Made by a program: the position numbers and the translations under genes. Below, piece after piece: positions 1 to 10,647 of a DNA stretch of 64,000 nucleotides (position 1 is the first letter of the stretch; each line of letters opens with the position of its first letter). Origin of the DNA: Muscardinus avellanarius (lineage: Eukaryota > Chordata > Mammalia > Rodentia > Gliridae); assembly GCA_963383645.1 (NCBI GenBank), contig OY726559.1, forward strand, positions 121,200,239-121,264,238, written 5' to 3'. The notes under the pieces were generated by a model. It saw only the letters and a list, made by a program, of their open reading frames with translations, was not told the origin of the DNA and did no database searches.

Positions 1-40
1 GTACCACCACACACAAAAAAATAAAAAATTAAATGAAATA
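1..40 (+). mobile_element. SINE 3' end, cut by window edge
   Basis: The window opens in 'gtaccaccacac' followed by an A-rich tail, the usual end of a type B or C copy. The body lies outside the window. Confidence 0.6.
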
Positions 41-270
41 AAATTAAGTGGCTACATGTAAATAGTGGTTACCCTATTGGACATCAATTTTACTTAAGCC
101 AGAGGTCAAGTATAGAGACCAAAGAATAAGGATGTGGATTGAGAACTGTTTCAATTGAAGAATAAAGGCAGGCACGTGGATTTAATTTAGGCAACTTTCA
201 AATCGAGCACAACTGTTTTAGTTCTAGAAAGGGTAGAGGGTTTTATTTTATTTTTTGCTTTTTGTTTTTC

Positions 271-428
271 AGTACTGGGGATGGAACATTTTACCTTCTA
301 CCTCTGAGCTCTACCCCCAGCCCTATTTTTTACTCTTTATTTTGAAACAGGATCTCACTGAGTTGCAAAGGGCCTCATTAAGTAGCTGAAGCTGTCTGCG
401 AACCAGTATCCTCTTGTTTCAGCCTAGA
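271..428 (-). mobile_element. B1-dID SINE, type O/A, 5' truncated
   Basis: On the minus strand the ID half (tactggggatggaac complement) is followed by the linker and part of the B1 half. The B1 start (ccgggc) is missing. Confidence 0.8.
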
Positions 429-469
429 GTCTCATTTTTTTTTTTTAACGAAGGCAATGTTAATAGTAC

Positions 470-880
470 CTTGCAATCATATAGAAGTTTATGTTTTCCA
501 AAAGTCTTTCATAGGACTAGTTTGAGCCTTGAAACAACTCTGAGATGGGCTAGGCATGGCTGTAATCCCAGTACTTAGGAGGCTAGACAGCAGGATCGCA
601 GGTTCGAGGCTAGCCCCAGGAATGTAGTAAGACGCTGGACAACCTATTGAGACTTGGTTTTAAAAGAAAAATAGGGTTGAGGGTCTAGCTCATGGGTAGA
701 ATGCTCCTGGGTTTAATCCCTAGTAGCGCGCACACACACCACACACACCAACTCTGGGATATAGAAGACAAGTAATATTTTCTCATCTTGCAGATGAGGA
801 CATTGAGACCCAGACGTTTGCCCGAGGTTACAGGTTTCAAACAGTAATAACTTACCCTGCTAGGTCCTCTCTCAGACAGT
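470..880 (+). mobile_element. MIR element split by a SINE
   Basis: The segments 470-546 and 750-880 together match the MIR core ('cagatgaggacattgagac', then a 'gaggttac' stretch). A B1-dID copy sits between them. MIR is a tRNA-derived SINE older than placental mammals. Confidence 0.7.
547..749 (+). mobile_element. B1-dID SINE, type O, inside MIR
   Basis: Full dimer in sense orientation, flanked by an 11-base TSD (aactctgagat at 536-546, aactctgggat at 750-760, one mismatch). The tail is a short CA-rich stretch. Confidence 0.85.
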
Positions 881-1024
881 GACCCCCACTTGTCTAGCTT
901 TGTCATACACGAGGTAACCAATTTTAAAATACTCCTAAGTATCATGAAAACAGGAAGAGATGAGGGGCTCAAGAATCCAACAAGTAAATAATCAGACCTT
1001 GAACAAATTAAGAGTTAGTTGAGA

Positions 1025-1192
1025 GCTAGGCATGGTGGCCCACATCTGTAATCCTAGTGCCTGCGAGACTGAGACAGGGGAATCTGAAACAGACCCTGCT
1101 TCAAAATAAAAAATAAAATAGGGTGGGGGTGTGGCTCCCAGGTAGGATGCCCCTGGGTCCAATCCCCAGCACCAGAAAAAAAGGGAAAAAAA
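1025..1192 (+). mobile_element. B1-dID SINE, type O, internally deleted
   Basis: B1 start 'gctaggcatggtggccc' and ID end 'ccaatccccagcacc' are present, but about 40 bases of the B1 half are missing before 'agaccctgc'. Confidence 0.8.
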
Positions 1193-1560
1193 GAGAGTAG
1201 CTGTGGACAGGTCATGATAGTTGGTGGGTTAGGAAAGGCCTCTCTGAAGAGGTAACATTCAGGCTGAGACCCTAGTGGGAAGAAAGGCCAGCCCTGTGAA
1301 GATGAGCGGCAGAGCGTTCTGGACGGAGGGGACAGCACATGCAAAGGCCCTTGGCAGAGCTGAACCGGTGCAGCTGAGGGACCGAAAAGGCCAGCGTGGC
1401 TGAAGCTGAGGCAGAGTGTGCTAGGGACGGGGTCAGAGAAAAGCTAGGCTTTGGCCAGCCCACGGGAAGGAGCTGGGACTTTGTTCTAAACGTAGTGGAG
1501 GCCATTTGGATGGTATTAAGCAGGAAAGCCGTGGGATCTGATTTGCCTTTTAAAAGGATT
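1187..1560 (-). mobile_element. L2 LINE fragment
   Basis: The stretch reads as the complement of the L2 3' region: 'cacatgcaaaggccct', 'ggccagcgtggctgaag' and 'gatctgatttgccttttaa' are in the order seen in antisense L2. It is old and diverged and encodes nothing intact. Confidence 0.65.
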
Positions 1561-2213
1561 ACTCTGAATCCTGCCCCCCTCGCTCAGGGCCATTTCCCCA
1601 GCCCCCTGGCCGGTGCCAGCCTCTCCCTGCCCCCCTTCGATCTGTTCCCAGATCCCCCCAAGTCCACCTCTCCTGTGTTGCGGAAGCTCAGCCTCTCCTT
1701 TCTGTGTCCACTGTCATCACCTGAATTCCAGTCCTTGACTAGGGATCTGCTATGTCACTTTCCTGCTCAAGAACTCTTGAGGGCTCTCCAGTGCCCAAGA
1801 AACCAAGCGGTCAACCTTTAACCTCTGCTTACCCTCACACCCTCCCCTCTCCTGCCCTCCCCTCCCCTCTCCTGTCCTCTCCTCTCCACACTCACACATG
1901 CGTTCAGTGCGCTGACCACGGGGCTCTGCCTGCTCCTCTTGCGGCCGCCAGAGGTTTTAGACTCTTTCCTGGGCGTGACTGGTGGCTTCCCCCATTTCCT
2001 GGGCTGAGATCCTGTACCACTCCATCCCTGAAGCCCAAAACACCATCTCTGTGATGCATCCTCTGCTCTTCTGACTAGATGCGAGCCTCCTGCAGGATTT
2101 GGTCTGGACCTTTTTAAAGCATCTGTCATATTCTTCTTTGTATTGCTGTTATCTGTATACACGGCTAACTCCCCTACTAAATTATTAGCTCCTTGAGGGT
2201 GGGGGTTAAATCT

Positions 2214-2640
2214 GTGTGTGTGTGGGGGGGGGGGGTGTGGTGCTAGTGATTGAATCCAGGGGCACTGTACCTCTAAGCTGCACTATTTTTTGTTTGTTTG
2301 TTTTGGTACTGGGCTTCCTGGAAGCCCTTCTACCTCCGGGCTACACTCCCAGACCTCTTTTACACTTTTTAAAATTGGAAACAGGGTCTCTTAAGCCAGC
2401 GCGGCTGGCTTCGAACCAGCGCGATCCTCCTGTCTCTGCCTCCCAAGCACGGGGATTACAAGCGTGCGCCACCACGCCCACCACGCCCGGCTAAGCTGCA
2501 CTATTTTTTTAGAATTTATTTCTAGTTTGAAACAGGGTCTTGCTAGGTTGATGAGAATCTCACTACCTGCTGAGACTGCTCTTGAACCTGTGACCCTCTC
2601 GTCTCAGGATTACAAGCAAACACCACCACACCAGGCAAAT
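2214..2640 (-). mobile_element. B1-dID SINE, type O, host of a nested type C copy
   Basis: The ID half lies at about 2236-2291 and the B1 half at 2510-2635. A type C copy splits it. A G-run and GT tract mark the 3' tail. Confidence 0.8.
2292..2491 (-). mobile_element. B1-dID SINE, type C
   Basis: Complete type C dimer with the aagccagc/gctggctt palindrome near 2395-2413. It is flanked by a perfect 18-base TSD (taagctgcactatttttt at 2274-2291 and 2492-2509), so it is a clean recent retrotransposition. Confidence 0.95.
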
Positions 2641-2749
2641 CTTAATCATTTTGATGCCTATTAGAGGCTGGCAGAGAACACGGCATGCGGGAGGTATCTG
2701 ACAAACGTGTGTCAGATGGATGAATCAATCAATCAATCAATCAATAGAT

Positions 2750-3460
2750 ACATAGAGCCTAAAATTTATCTTTGCATCGCTCAATCCAATCATCTTTAGG
2801 AGCTTATGAATAATCATGAGGGGATAAGAAGGGTCTAGCCCTCTAATCCTCACAATGGCACTCAGAGGCTCCTGGAAACAGATAAACCTGGGAATGAATG
2901 GTTGTCCATTGTTTTCCTTGGAATGGATGTCAGGAGAAGGCCCTTGGGAGCTGCTGAGAATTATGCACCGTGATAACAGCGCCCCAGCACACGGATTCCT
3001 TGTCTGCAGTGCCCCTACCCACAGTCCTTCGGTCCCCACGGTAGGCTTATGGGGAATAATGTAAAACCATTTCCCTTAGCAATTAATTTTGAGTTGAGCA
3101 GTTCCTTTTCAGGGAAAAAAAATGGTAAGCTAAAATTTCAGCGAATTCCTTAATTCTTCACTGTGCCGTTAGCATTTCAAAAGACTAAATCAGCATGTCG
3201 GGGTTTACCTCAATCAATTGGTGAGTTCATTTATATTAAGTGACTTTGCTGAGGAAGAAAGGCGGCCTGTGAACTTCCTCATGGAGGAAAGGCTTCTGCT
3301 TGTGCAGCGGGTGGGTAGGAAGGACGGAACATTCGCTGGGGAAGCAACAGGCAGCCTCTTTGCGCTCACTGTCTTTTGCTGCACACACTGACCTGACTCT
3401 GAATAAGCCAACATTCTACGTCCTTGCTGGATGCATATGGTGTACACTGTTTAATTTCAA
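2750..3460. other. Single-copy stretch, no gene seen
   Basis: Mixed-composition DNA with no recognised repeat or credible coding exon. Short open frames on both strands show no family signature. Confidence 0.5.
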
Positions 3461-3464
3461 ACGA

Positions 3465-3466
<2 letters not shown>

Positions 3467-3507
<41 letters not shown>
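3467..3507 (+). repeat. (GT)n microsatellite
   Basis: About 20 uninterrupted GT units directly attached to the 3' end of the minus-strand SINE that follows. Confidence 0.98.
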
Positions 3508-3508
<1 letters not shown>

Positions 3509-3592
3509 TACTGGCAACTGAACTCAGGGGCATTCTACCTCTGAGCTACACCCTCAGCCCTATTTATTTATTTATTTATTTATTTATTTATT

Positions 3593-3791
3593 GCGGGTTT
3601 GGAGATGGAACCCAGAGGCATTTGACCTCCAAGCTACACCCCCTGCCCAATTTTTTATTCTTTATTTTGAAACAGGGTCTCACTAAGTTGCGGAGGGACT
3701 CACTAAATAGCTGAGGCTGTCCGCGAACCGCGATCCTCCGGTCTCAGCCTCCCAAATGCTGGGATTACAAGTGTGTGCCACCACGCCCGGC
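3593..3791 (-). mobile_element. B1-dID SINE, type A
   Basis: Full type A dimer, from 'gcgggtttggagatggaac' to 'ccaccacgcccggc'. It is preceded by an (ATTT)n tail. Confidence 0.92.
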
Positions 3792-4020
3792 TTTTCATTT
3801 ATTTTTTATTTTTTATTTTTGTTGGTGGAACTGGGGGTGGAACCCAGAGGCTTTCTACCTCTGAACTATACTCCCAGACATTTTTTATATTTTATTTGGA
3901 AACAGCTCACTAAGTTGCTGAAAGCCTCACTGAGTAGCTGAGTCTGGCTTCGAACCCGTGCCATCCTCCTGTCTCAGCCTCCCAAGCGTGGGGATTACAA
4001 GCGTGCGCCACCACGCCCGG
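3792..4020 (-). mobile_element. B1-dID SINE, type B
   Basis: Full type B dimer, from 'ggtggaactgggggtgg' to 'ccaccacgcccgg', lying next to the type A copy inside the same older host. Confidence 0.9.
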
Positions 4021-4384
4021 CTCAGCCCTTTTTATTTTGAAACAGGGTCTCACTAAGTTCCTGAGGCTGTCCTCAAACCTACGATCCTGTCTTAGCCTCC
4101 CAAGCCCTGGGATTGCATGTGCCTGGCATCACTGTTAATAATGACATCTGAGAATCATAAAAAACTGATGAAGGAAGGGTGCCTGGTTTGTATTCCTTTT
4201 CAATAGTCTAAAGATTCCTCCTCGAAGATGAAGGGATCCATCTAAATCAGTCCCTTTAGTGGGAAGGACACACCGCAGTTAATATTTCCTGGGTGGAAGA
4301 CATCTCACCTTGGGCTGCTGCCCCTCACAAATCCTGTCTCTGTCACATCTTTTCCTGTCTACCAACAAGCCAGATGCCAATTTT

Positions 4385-4385
<1 letters not shown>

Positions 4386-4426
<41 letters not shown>
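4386..4426 (+). repeat. (GT)n microsatellite
   Basis: About 20 GT units with no recognisable SINE body attached. Confidence 0.98.
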
Positions 4427-4427
<1 letters not shown>

Positions 4428-4732
4428 TTTTATTACCAAGAGTCCAGGTCATCAGCTTCCTGCCACTTCTTAAAGTCTCTGTGTTCTGTGGGCCTGGCCT
4501 TAGAGACCCAGCTACTGCGCCACTGCCCAGACTGTCCAGGAAAGAATCTTTTTCAAATGCTAGCTTTGTGTCTAAGAGATGCCAGGTCTCTGGAAGGTCA
4601 AGAGTGGGCCCTGTCCTTCAAGAGAAACAAGCTGTCCACTAGGAGGAAAGTGCATCTCTATGATGACGTTTGGATCCGTGGGGTCAGATCCTCTCCTATA
4701 GTTTGGGAAAATAAGGTAAAAACCATCTTTTA

Positions 4733-5041
4733 GCTGGATATGGTGGTGCACATATAATCCCAACACTCGGGAGGCGAAGGCAGGAGACTCAGAGGTTCAG
4801 CAACTTAGTGAAACTCTCAGCAACTTAGCGAGACTCTGTTTGAAAACAAAAAATAAGCTGGGCGTGGTGGCGCACGCTTGTAATCCCCGCGCTTGGGAGG
4901 CAGAGACAGGAGGATCGCGCAGGTTCGAAGCCAGCCGCGTGCGCTGGCTTAGGAGACCCTGTTTCCAAATAAAAATATAAAAATAGGTCTGGGAGTGTAG
5001 CCCGGAGGTAGAAGGGCTTCCAGGAATCCCAGTACCACCAA

Positions 5042-5072
<31 letters not shown>

Positions 5073-5160
5073 AAAAAAAATAAAAATAAATAAAAAGGGC
5101 TGGGGTGTAGCTCAAGGTAGAACACCCCTGGATTCAGTCCCCAGTAACCCCCAACCACAC
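4733..5160 (+). mobile_element. B1-dID SINE, type O, host of a type C copy
   Basis: The B1 half is 4733-4856 and the ID half is 5098-5150. The type C copy entered the A-rich linker. Confidence 0.82.
4857..5092 (+). mobile_element. B1-dID SINE, type C
   Basis: Type C diagnostic arms aagccagc and gctggctt are present with an enlarged loop. The tail is an (AAAT)n run at 5040-5070. Confidence 0.92.
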
Positions 5161-5169
5161 ACACATACA

Positions 5170-5728
5170 TCAAAATAAGACAAAAATAACTATCTCTGTA
5201 TTTCAGCGGGGTTATTCACAATGGACTCAGCCATGGTATGATAAAGGACACCGAAACTCCAGTGCAAATCCTGGTTCTGCTTTTAACAGACAGGGTTATC
5301 TAGGTCAAGACACCCTCCCCACATCTAAGGTCCAGTTTGCCTAAATGTAAACAAGAACAAATGTGCCTGGTGTGGGAAGCTTTTGCACCGTTTAAATGGG
5401 CTGGCATTTGTAAAGCACATGGTGTAGACAAGTCAGAGAGGTTCAGGGGATGGCAGACTAGTGGCAGACTGGTGGACGAGTAGCCAAATTAAGACTTCTT
5501 ATGACCGCCCAAGGGGCACTGTCTTTGGACCTGTCCTGTTCAACTTAGAAAGCAGCTACTTGGTTAAAATTATAGAAAACATTTCATAAGAATCTCATTT
5601 GATAGGTGATTAAAATAAGCAATGACCCATTGACTTTAAGGTGTCTTACCACAAGGCTGAAAATCAAATTGCTGGCAGGAAAGAAGAAAAAGAAAAGAAA
5701 ATCTTATTGGAGGGCATTAAGAATTGGG
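5170..5728. other. Single-copy stretch, no gene seen
   Basis: No exon recognised. 5440-5640 has a faint resemblance to CR1/L3 reverse-transcriptase DNA (see findings). Confidence 0.4.
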
Positions 5729-5734
5729 AGAAAT

Positions 5735-5912
5735 GCTGGCCATGACGGTGTATGCCTGTCACCCTAGTACTTGGGAGGTTGAGACAAGAGGATTGCAAGT
5801 TTGAGATGAGCCTCAGCAACTTATCAAGATCCTGTTTAGAAAATAAATATAAAATAGATCTTGGAGTATAGCTTAGAGGTAGAACGCCCATAGGTTCAAT
5901 CCCCACCACCTG
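5735..5912 (+). mobile_element. B1-dID SINE, type O
   Basis: Diverged full dimer ending 'ttcaatccccaccacc'. Confidence 0.8.
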
Positions 5913-5986
5913 TCTCTGCTCCCCACCCCATGAAGAGAAAAGAAAAGGAAAAAAGAAAAGAAGAAAAATTGAGAGAAAATGCTACC

Positions 5987-6188
5987 GAGCCAGGGTTGGT
6001 GGCACATGCTTATAATTACAATACTTGGGAGGCTGAGACAGGAGGATCACAGTTTCAAAGCCAGCCTCAGCAACTTAGGGAGGATCTCAGTAACCTAGTG
6101 AAACCCTGTTTCTAAATAAGAAATAAATGGGCTGGATGTGTAGGCTGGAGATAGAATGCCTTTGGGTTCCATCCTAGCACCAAATGCA

Positions 6189-6221
<33 letters not shown>

Positions 6222-6225
6222 AAAA
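5987..6225 (+). mobile_element. B1-dID SINE, type O
   Basis: Full dimer with an A-rich (AAAAC)n tail. A purine-rich stretch at 5930-5985 precedes it. Confidence 0.85.
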
Positions 6226-6275
6226 CCTCTCAAAATGCCAATTCTAAAAAAAAAATTTCAAAAGTAATAAAAACA

Positions 6276-6453
6276 AGCCAGGCGTGGTGGCGCACACTTG
6301 TAATCCCAGCATTTGGGAGGCTGAGACAGCCTCAGCTACTTAGTGAGGCCCTTTGCATCTCAATGAGACCCTGTTTCAAAAAAAAAAAAATAGGACTGGG
6401 GTGATGCTTGGAGGTAGAATGCCCCTGGGTCCCATCCCTAGTACTGCAAAAAA

Positions 6454-6488
<35 letters not shown>

Positions 6489-6491
6489 ATG
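6276..6491 (+). mobile_element. B1-dID SINE, type A-like with B1 deletion
   Basis: Starts 'gccaggcgtggtggcgcac' and lacks about 25 bases around the B box. The tail at 6449-6490 is an (AAAT)n microsatellite. Confidence 0.85.
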
Positions 6492-6494
6492 GAT

Positions 6495-7060
6495 GAAAGC
6501 ATAAACAACTTAAATTCAACATATAAATTACAAAAGTCCAGGAAAAAGGAGGGAGGAGAGTAAGGGAGGGAGCCAGGAGCCGAGCGGACACTTGCGTGTG
6601 AGGTGCTGGAAAATCAAATGCACTCTCTCGGGCTCCACCACAGAAGTGTGATCCCCACAGCAAAGGGGGTGCGAGTTCTCTATTCTGCTGGAGCCCTCTT
6701 TAAAGATGCAGACCAGATGAGGTGCATTTTAGCATGGCGTCTGCAGAAAAGACGTCATGAAAAGACGTCAGAAAAGGGAAGGAGACCCTGGCACCTGTCT
6801 TCTACACGGGAGAGGCACACAGCGGTGCATCTGTCCACAGGCCAGAGCTAGACCTGTGGATAAATGAAAGGAGAGCTCAGGGAAGTTGCGCCGAGCTGCA
6901 GGAGCATCCCCTTCCAGAGATGCCTGTGGGGAGAGGTATCACCAGACAGGACAGCAGACAGCCTCAGAAAGCCAGGGCTCCTGTGTCGCTAAGGTTTCCT
7001 CTCAGAAAAGTTCTCTGGGAGGCAGGCTCAAAGGCAAATGCTCTTATTAGGATACAATGT
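6495..7060. other. Single-copy stretch, no gene seen
   Basis: No recognised repeat or exon. Confidence 0.5.
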
Positions 7061-7070
7061 TTTAATTTAT

Positions 7071-7313
7071 ATATTTTTATTATTTTATTTTATTTTATTT
7101 TATTTTATTTATTTGCAGTACTGGGGATGGAACCCAGAGGCATTCGACCTCCGAGCTACACCCCCTGCCCAATTTTTTATTCTTTATTTTGAAACCGGGT
7201 CTCACTGAGTTGCAGAGGGCCTCACTAAGTAGCTGAAGCTGGCAGTGAACCGCGATCCTCCTGTCTCAGCCTCCCAAATGCTGGGATTACAAGCGTGTGC
7301 CACCACGCCTGGC
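7071..7313 (-). mobile_element. B1-dID SINE, type A
   Basis: Full dimer 7115-7313 with a (TTTTA)n tail at 7071-7110. The flanks share 'ttaatttat' (7062-7070 and 7314-7322). Confidence 0.92.
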
Positions 7314-7347
7314 TTAATTTATTTATTTTAAAATCTCAGCATTTTGG

Positions 7348-7424
7348 GAGTTTGGGGATATGCTCAGTGGCAGAGCATCTGCCTGGTATGCAGAAGGCTC
7401 TGAGTTCAAGCCCCGGTACTGAAG
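7348..7424 (+). mobile_element. Free full-length ID element
   Basis: A tRNA-Ala-derived ID monomer that keeps the segment missing from the dID halves ('gcatctgcctggtatgcag' then 'ttcaagccccggtac'). No B1 half is attached. Confidence 0.8.
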
Positions 7425-7562
7425 GAGAGAAAAAGCTCAGTTCTAGACCATCATAAAGTTCCCCATAAATGCCTGACTTAAAAAGCAATAAAAACTTAGA
7501 AAAATAGCAAGTCTTTGGCATGCTGGTTTAGATTTTTCCTTAAAAAAAAAAAAAAAAATCTT

Positions 7563-7780
7563 AGCCGGGCGTGGTGACGCATGCTTGTGATTCCAGCATT
7601 CGGGAGGCTGAGACAGGAGGATCGCGGTTAGCGGACAGCCTCAGCTACTTAAACCCTCCGCAACTCAGTGAGACCCGGTTTCAATATAAAGAATAAAAAA
7701 ATAGGGCAGGGGGTGTCGCTCGGAGGTTGGATGCCCCTGGGTTCCATCCCCAGACCCGCAAAAAACAAAACAAAACAAAA
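7563..7780 (+). mobile_element. B1-dID SINE, type A
   Basis: Full type A dimer with tail (AAAAC)n. A short B1 deletion removes most of 'ttagtgaggcc'. Confidence 0.92.
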
Positions 7781-7927
7781 AGAGTGAGCATTTTGGGTAA
7801 GTTCTGAATTCAATCCGCTTAAGGGCTATTGGGAGAATTAAATGAGTTACCATATCTCACTGATCCCGAGATGTGTAGGTTTTCACATTTTAATAGCTCT
7901 GAAATCAAGTTATTAAGCATTCTAATA

Positions 7928-8111
7928 TTAACCAGGGATGGTAGCTCATGCCTGTAATCCCAGTACTTGGGAGGCTGAGACAAGAGGCTCATAAATTCGA
8001 GGCCAACCTCGGCAACTTAGCATGACCCTGTTTCAAAATAGAAAGGGCTGGAGGTGTGGCTTGAAGTAGAACATCCCTGTGTTCAATTCCTAGTGCCAAA
8101 AAAAAAAAAAA
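7928..8111 (+). mobile_element. B1-dID SINE, type O
   Basis: Full dimer with TSD 'attctaat' at 7919-7926 and 8113-8120. Confidence 0.85.
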
Positions 8112-8547
8112 ATTCTAATGTCGATATAAGTATAACATACAATTTAATTGGTAGGGATTTTTTTTTTTTCACAGTGACACATAAAGTAAGCAGACTTAAA
8201 AAAAAAAAAACGATGGCAACTTACATTCAGAGGGCTATGCAGACACCTGTTAAATATTTTGCGCGGCATCTGGAGCCCAGCGAGGGCCCAGCGCAGCACT
8301 ACCTTGGTCCTTCCTTCTCCACAGCAACAGGTGCCTCCAGAATGCGTAGCGGGGCCTGGCCCAGCGTCCCGGGGTGGGGACTTCATGAGACTGCTCCTGT
8401 GATGGCGCAAGCCTTTAACCTTCGATGCTGCTTACTCAGTAAAATTTATGGAAATTCCATCTGCTGAGTATATAAGGATGGCTGCACTTTCCTGCTTTCA
8501 TTTGGGCAAGAGAGCACACCTACCATAACGAACATCTCACCCTAATT

Positions 8548-8635
8548 TCTTTCCTTCCTCCCTCCCTTCCTTCCTTCCTTCCTCCCTTCCTTTCTCCCTT
8601 CCTTCCTTCCTTCCCTCTCTCCCTCCCTCTCTTCT
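8548..8635 (+). repeat. Pyrimidine (CCTT/CCCT)n tract
   Basis: About 85 bases of pure C/T, attached to the 3' end of the minus-strand SINE that follows. Confidence 0.95.
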
Positions 8636-8795
8636 CTGGAGATTGAATCCAGGGACATTCTGGCATTCTACATAGAAGCTACATCCTAGCTCTGCTTTAC
8701 ATTTTATTTCAGAACAGGGTTTCCCTAAATTGTGGAGGCTGCCCTCAAACCTGTGATCTACCTGTCTCAGCCTCCCAAATGGGATTACAAGTGCT
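8636..8795 (-). mobile_element. B1-dID SINE, type O, 5' truncated
   Basis: ID half and most of the B1 half are present. The 'ccgggc' start is lost or diverged. Confidence 0.75.
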
Positions 8796-8802
8796 TTCTA
8801 TG

Positions 8803-8856
8803 ATGCAAAGGATTAAACCCAGGGGCACTTTATCACTGAGCGACATCATCCCAACC

Positions 8857-8901
<45 letters not shown>

Positions 8902-9225
8902 CTTTGGGGGGGGCTGGGGATGGAACCCAGGGGCATTTGACCTCCGAGCTACATCCCCTGTCCTATCTTTTATTCTTTATCTTGAAACAGGGTCTCACTG
9001 AGTTGCAGAGGGCCTCACTAAGGAGCTGAGGCTGTCTGCGAACCATGATCCTCTGGTCTAGCCTCCCGAATGCTGGGATGACAAGTGTGCGCCACCACGC
9101 CCGGCTATTTATTATTTTTTTAAGACAGGGTCCCACTAAGTTGTTCAGACTGGCCTCAACCTGTGATCCTCCAGCCTCAGCTGAGTCTCTGGGATTCTAG
9201 GTGTGTACCACTGTACCCGGCTCTC
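8803..9225 (-). mobile_element. B1-dID SINE, type O, host of a type A copy
   Basis: ID half 8803-8858, B1 half 9118-9225, split in the linker. An (ATT)n microsatellite fills 8861-8901. Confidence 0.8.
8905..9106 (-). mobile_element. B1-dID SINE, type A
   Basis: Full dimer from 'ggctggggatggaaccc' to 'ccaccacgcccggc', nested in the older copy. Confidence 0.92.
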
Positions 9226-9231
9226 TACGCC

Positions 9232-10030
9232 CGTTTTCCAAACCGTTCACCCACCACAAAATGCCTTTGTCAAGTCTGATATCCCTTACACCTGACATCT
9301 TTCTTCTACTGACGTGAAATCCGAGGCTTTACTTTGACACAGGAAGCGTATAATAAACTCGATGCTGCTAAGGTACATCGGTGAGGGGAATTTTTTTTTT
9401 CTTGACCTGGCTGACCCTGAACATAATCACCAGAGAGGTTTCTGCAGTCAGAGGCCGTGGCTGTAAGCGCAGATTTTCCCTCGTGTAAGAACACATCTAA
9501 TCCTTTATAAAATGTTATTGGGCCTGCTGCCTCGCTGTTATTTTATGCTAGTGAGTTACCCAGGTTAATTACATATTACACAAAACCCACTTCTTTGGCG
9601 CTGCCTGGTGTTTTTAACTATTTAATGACATAATCACCTAATCTTGCAGCAAGATGAGAAACGCTTCTGCCAGCTCGGTCTCTAGCTCCAGCCACTTTTG
9701 GACGGAGGATCTCTGTGGGAACTAGGACTCAGGACACCCGGCCCGAGTGGCCCGCCAGAGGGTGTGCAGCAGGGTGGTCCGTGAGCCGGTTACTTAATCA
9801 ATGTTGCTCGAGGGCCCGCTCTGTCCATCAGTATGGTCGGCCTTGGGACTAACTAGAGAGATCAAAGCTAGAGCATGCTGCGCTCTCTCGAGTGGCCAAT
9901 TCCTTGTGGTCTCTGTTCCCTCTTTCCAGGTACACACGCGAGGCCAGGACATACTGAGCCACTGCTGCTAGTAGCCGGCTTCCCTGGGCTACTACGCTTT
10001 GCTGGAGCTGTCTGTTCACTACGAGTCCAC
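9232..10030. other. Single-copy stretch, possible conserved non-coding DNA
   Basis: No repeat or exon recognised. 9480-9660 is AT-rich with homeodomain-like cores (ttaattac, taatgacataat), which could mark an enhancer but is only a composition impression. Confidence 0.35.
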
Positions 10031-10033
10031 GCG

Positions 10034-10230
10034 TGCTGGGCACGGTGGTACACCCCTATAATCCCAGTACTTGGAGTACTTGGGAGGCTGAAATGGGAAG
10101 ATCACAAGTTTGAGACCAGCCTTGGCAACTTAGCAGGACCCTGTTTCAAACCAAAAAATAAAAGGGGTTAGGGGTGCAGCTTGGAGGTAGAATGGCCCTG
10201 GGTTCCAACCTCAGTACTAAAAATAAAAAA
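10034..10230 (+). mobile_element. B1-dID SINE, type O
   Basis: Full dimer. A small duplication 'gtacttggagtacttggg' lies in the B1 half. Confidence 0.85.
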
Positions 10231-10321
10231 GAAAATGTTTTAAAGAAGTCAATGTATTTATTCCCAGACCTATTAGGCCAGTTCTTCCTATTATTGTAAT
10301 TACATGGCTTAATTAAACTTT

Positions 10322-10574
10322 TTTTTTTGTGTGTGTGTGTGGGGGGGGTCTGGGGATGGAACCCAGGGGCATGAGACCTCCGAGCTATAGCCCCTGCCCT
10401 ATTTTTTATTCTTTATTTTGATACCGGGTGCCCCTGCCCTATTTTTTATTCTTTATTTTGATACCAGGTCTCACTGAGTTGCAGAGGGCCCCACTAAGTA
10501 GCTAAGGCTGTCTGCGAGCTGCGATCCTCCGGTCTCAGCCTCACGAATTACAAGCGTGTACCACCATGCCTGGC
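10322..10574 (-). mobile_element. B1-dID SINE, type A with internal duplication
   Basis: Full dimer in which 40 bases of linker plus ID (10391-10430) are repeated at once (10431-10470). The flanks share 'taaactt'. Confidence 0.92.
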
Positions 10575-10647
10575 TAAACTTTCTTAAAGTAATGAAATAT
10601 AGATGCAAAATAGAAATAATTTCTATAAGATCTAAGTTCAATGTATG

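Larger units (their letters stand above)
1576..2748 (+). mobile_element. L2 LINE 3' end, interrupted by SINEs
   Basis: 1576-2213 and 2641-2748 are in L2 sense order: 'ctcaagaactcttgagggct', 'attagctccttgagggtggg', then the terminal 'gtcagatggatgaatcaatc' tail. The gap is filled by nested B1-dID copies. With the minus-strand L2 just upstream it forms an inverted pair. Confidence 0.6.
3508..4128 (-). mobile_element. B1-dID SINE, type O, host of two nested copies
   Basis: The ID half is 3508-3561 and the B1 half is 4030-4128. 'ctcagccct' is repeated at 3553-3561 and 4021-4029, marking the insertion point of the inner copies. Confidence 0.8.

Noticed and set aside
7348..7424. A real tRNA-Ala gene
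   Set aside because: It has pol III box-like words, but the stems are not complementary enough for a cloverleaf. It fits an ID SINE.
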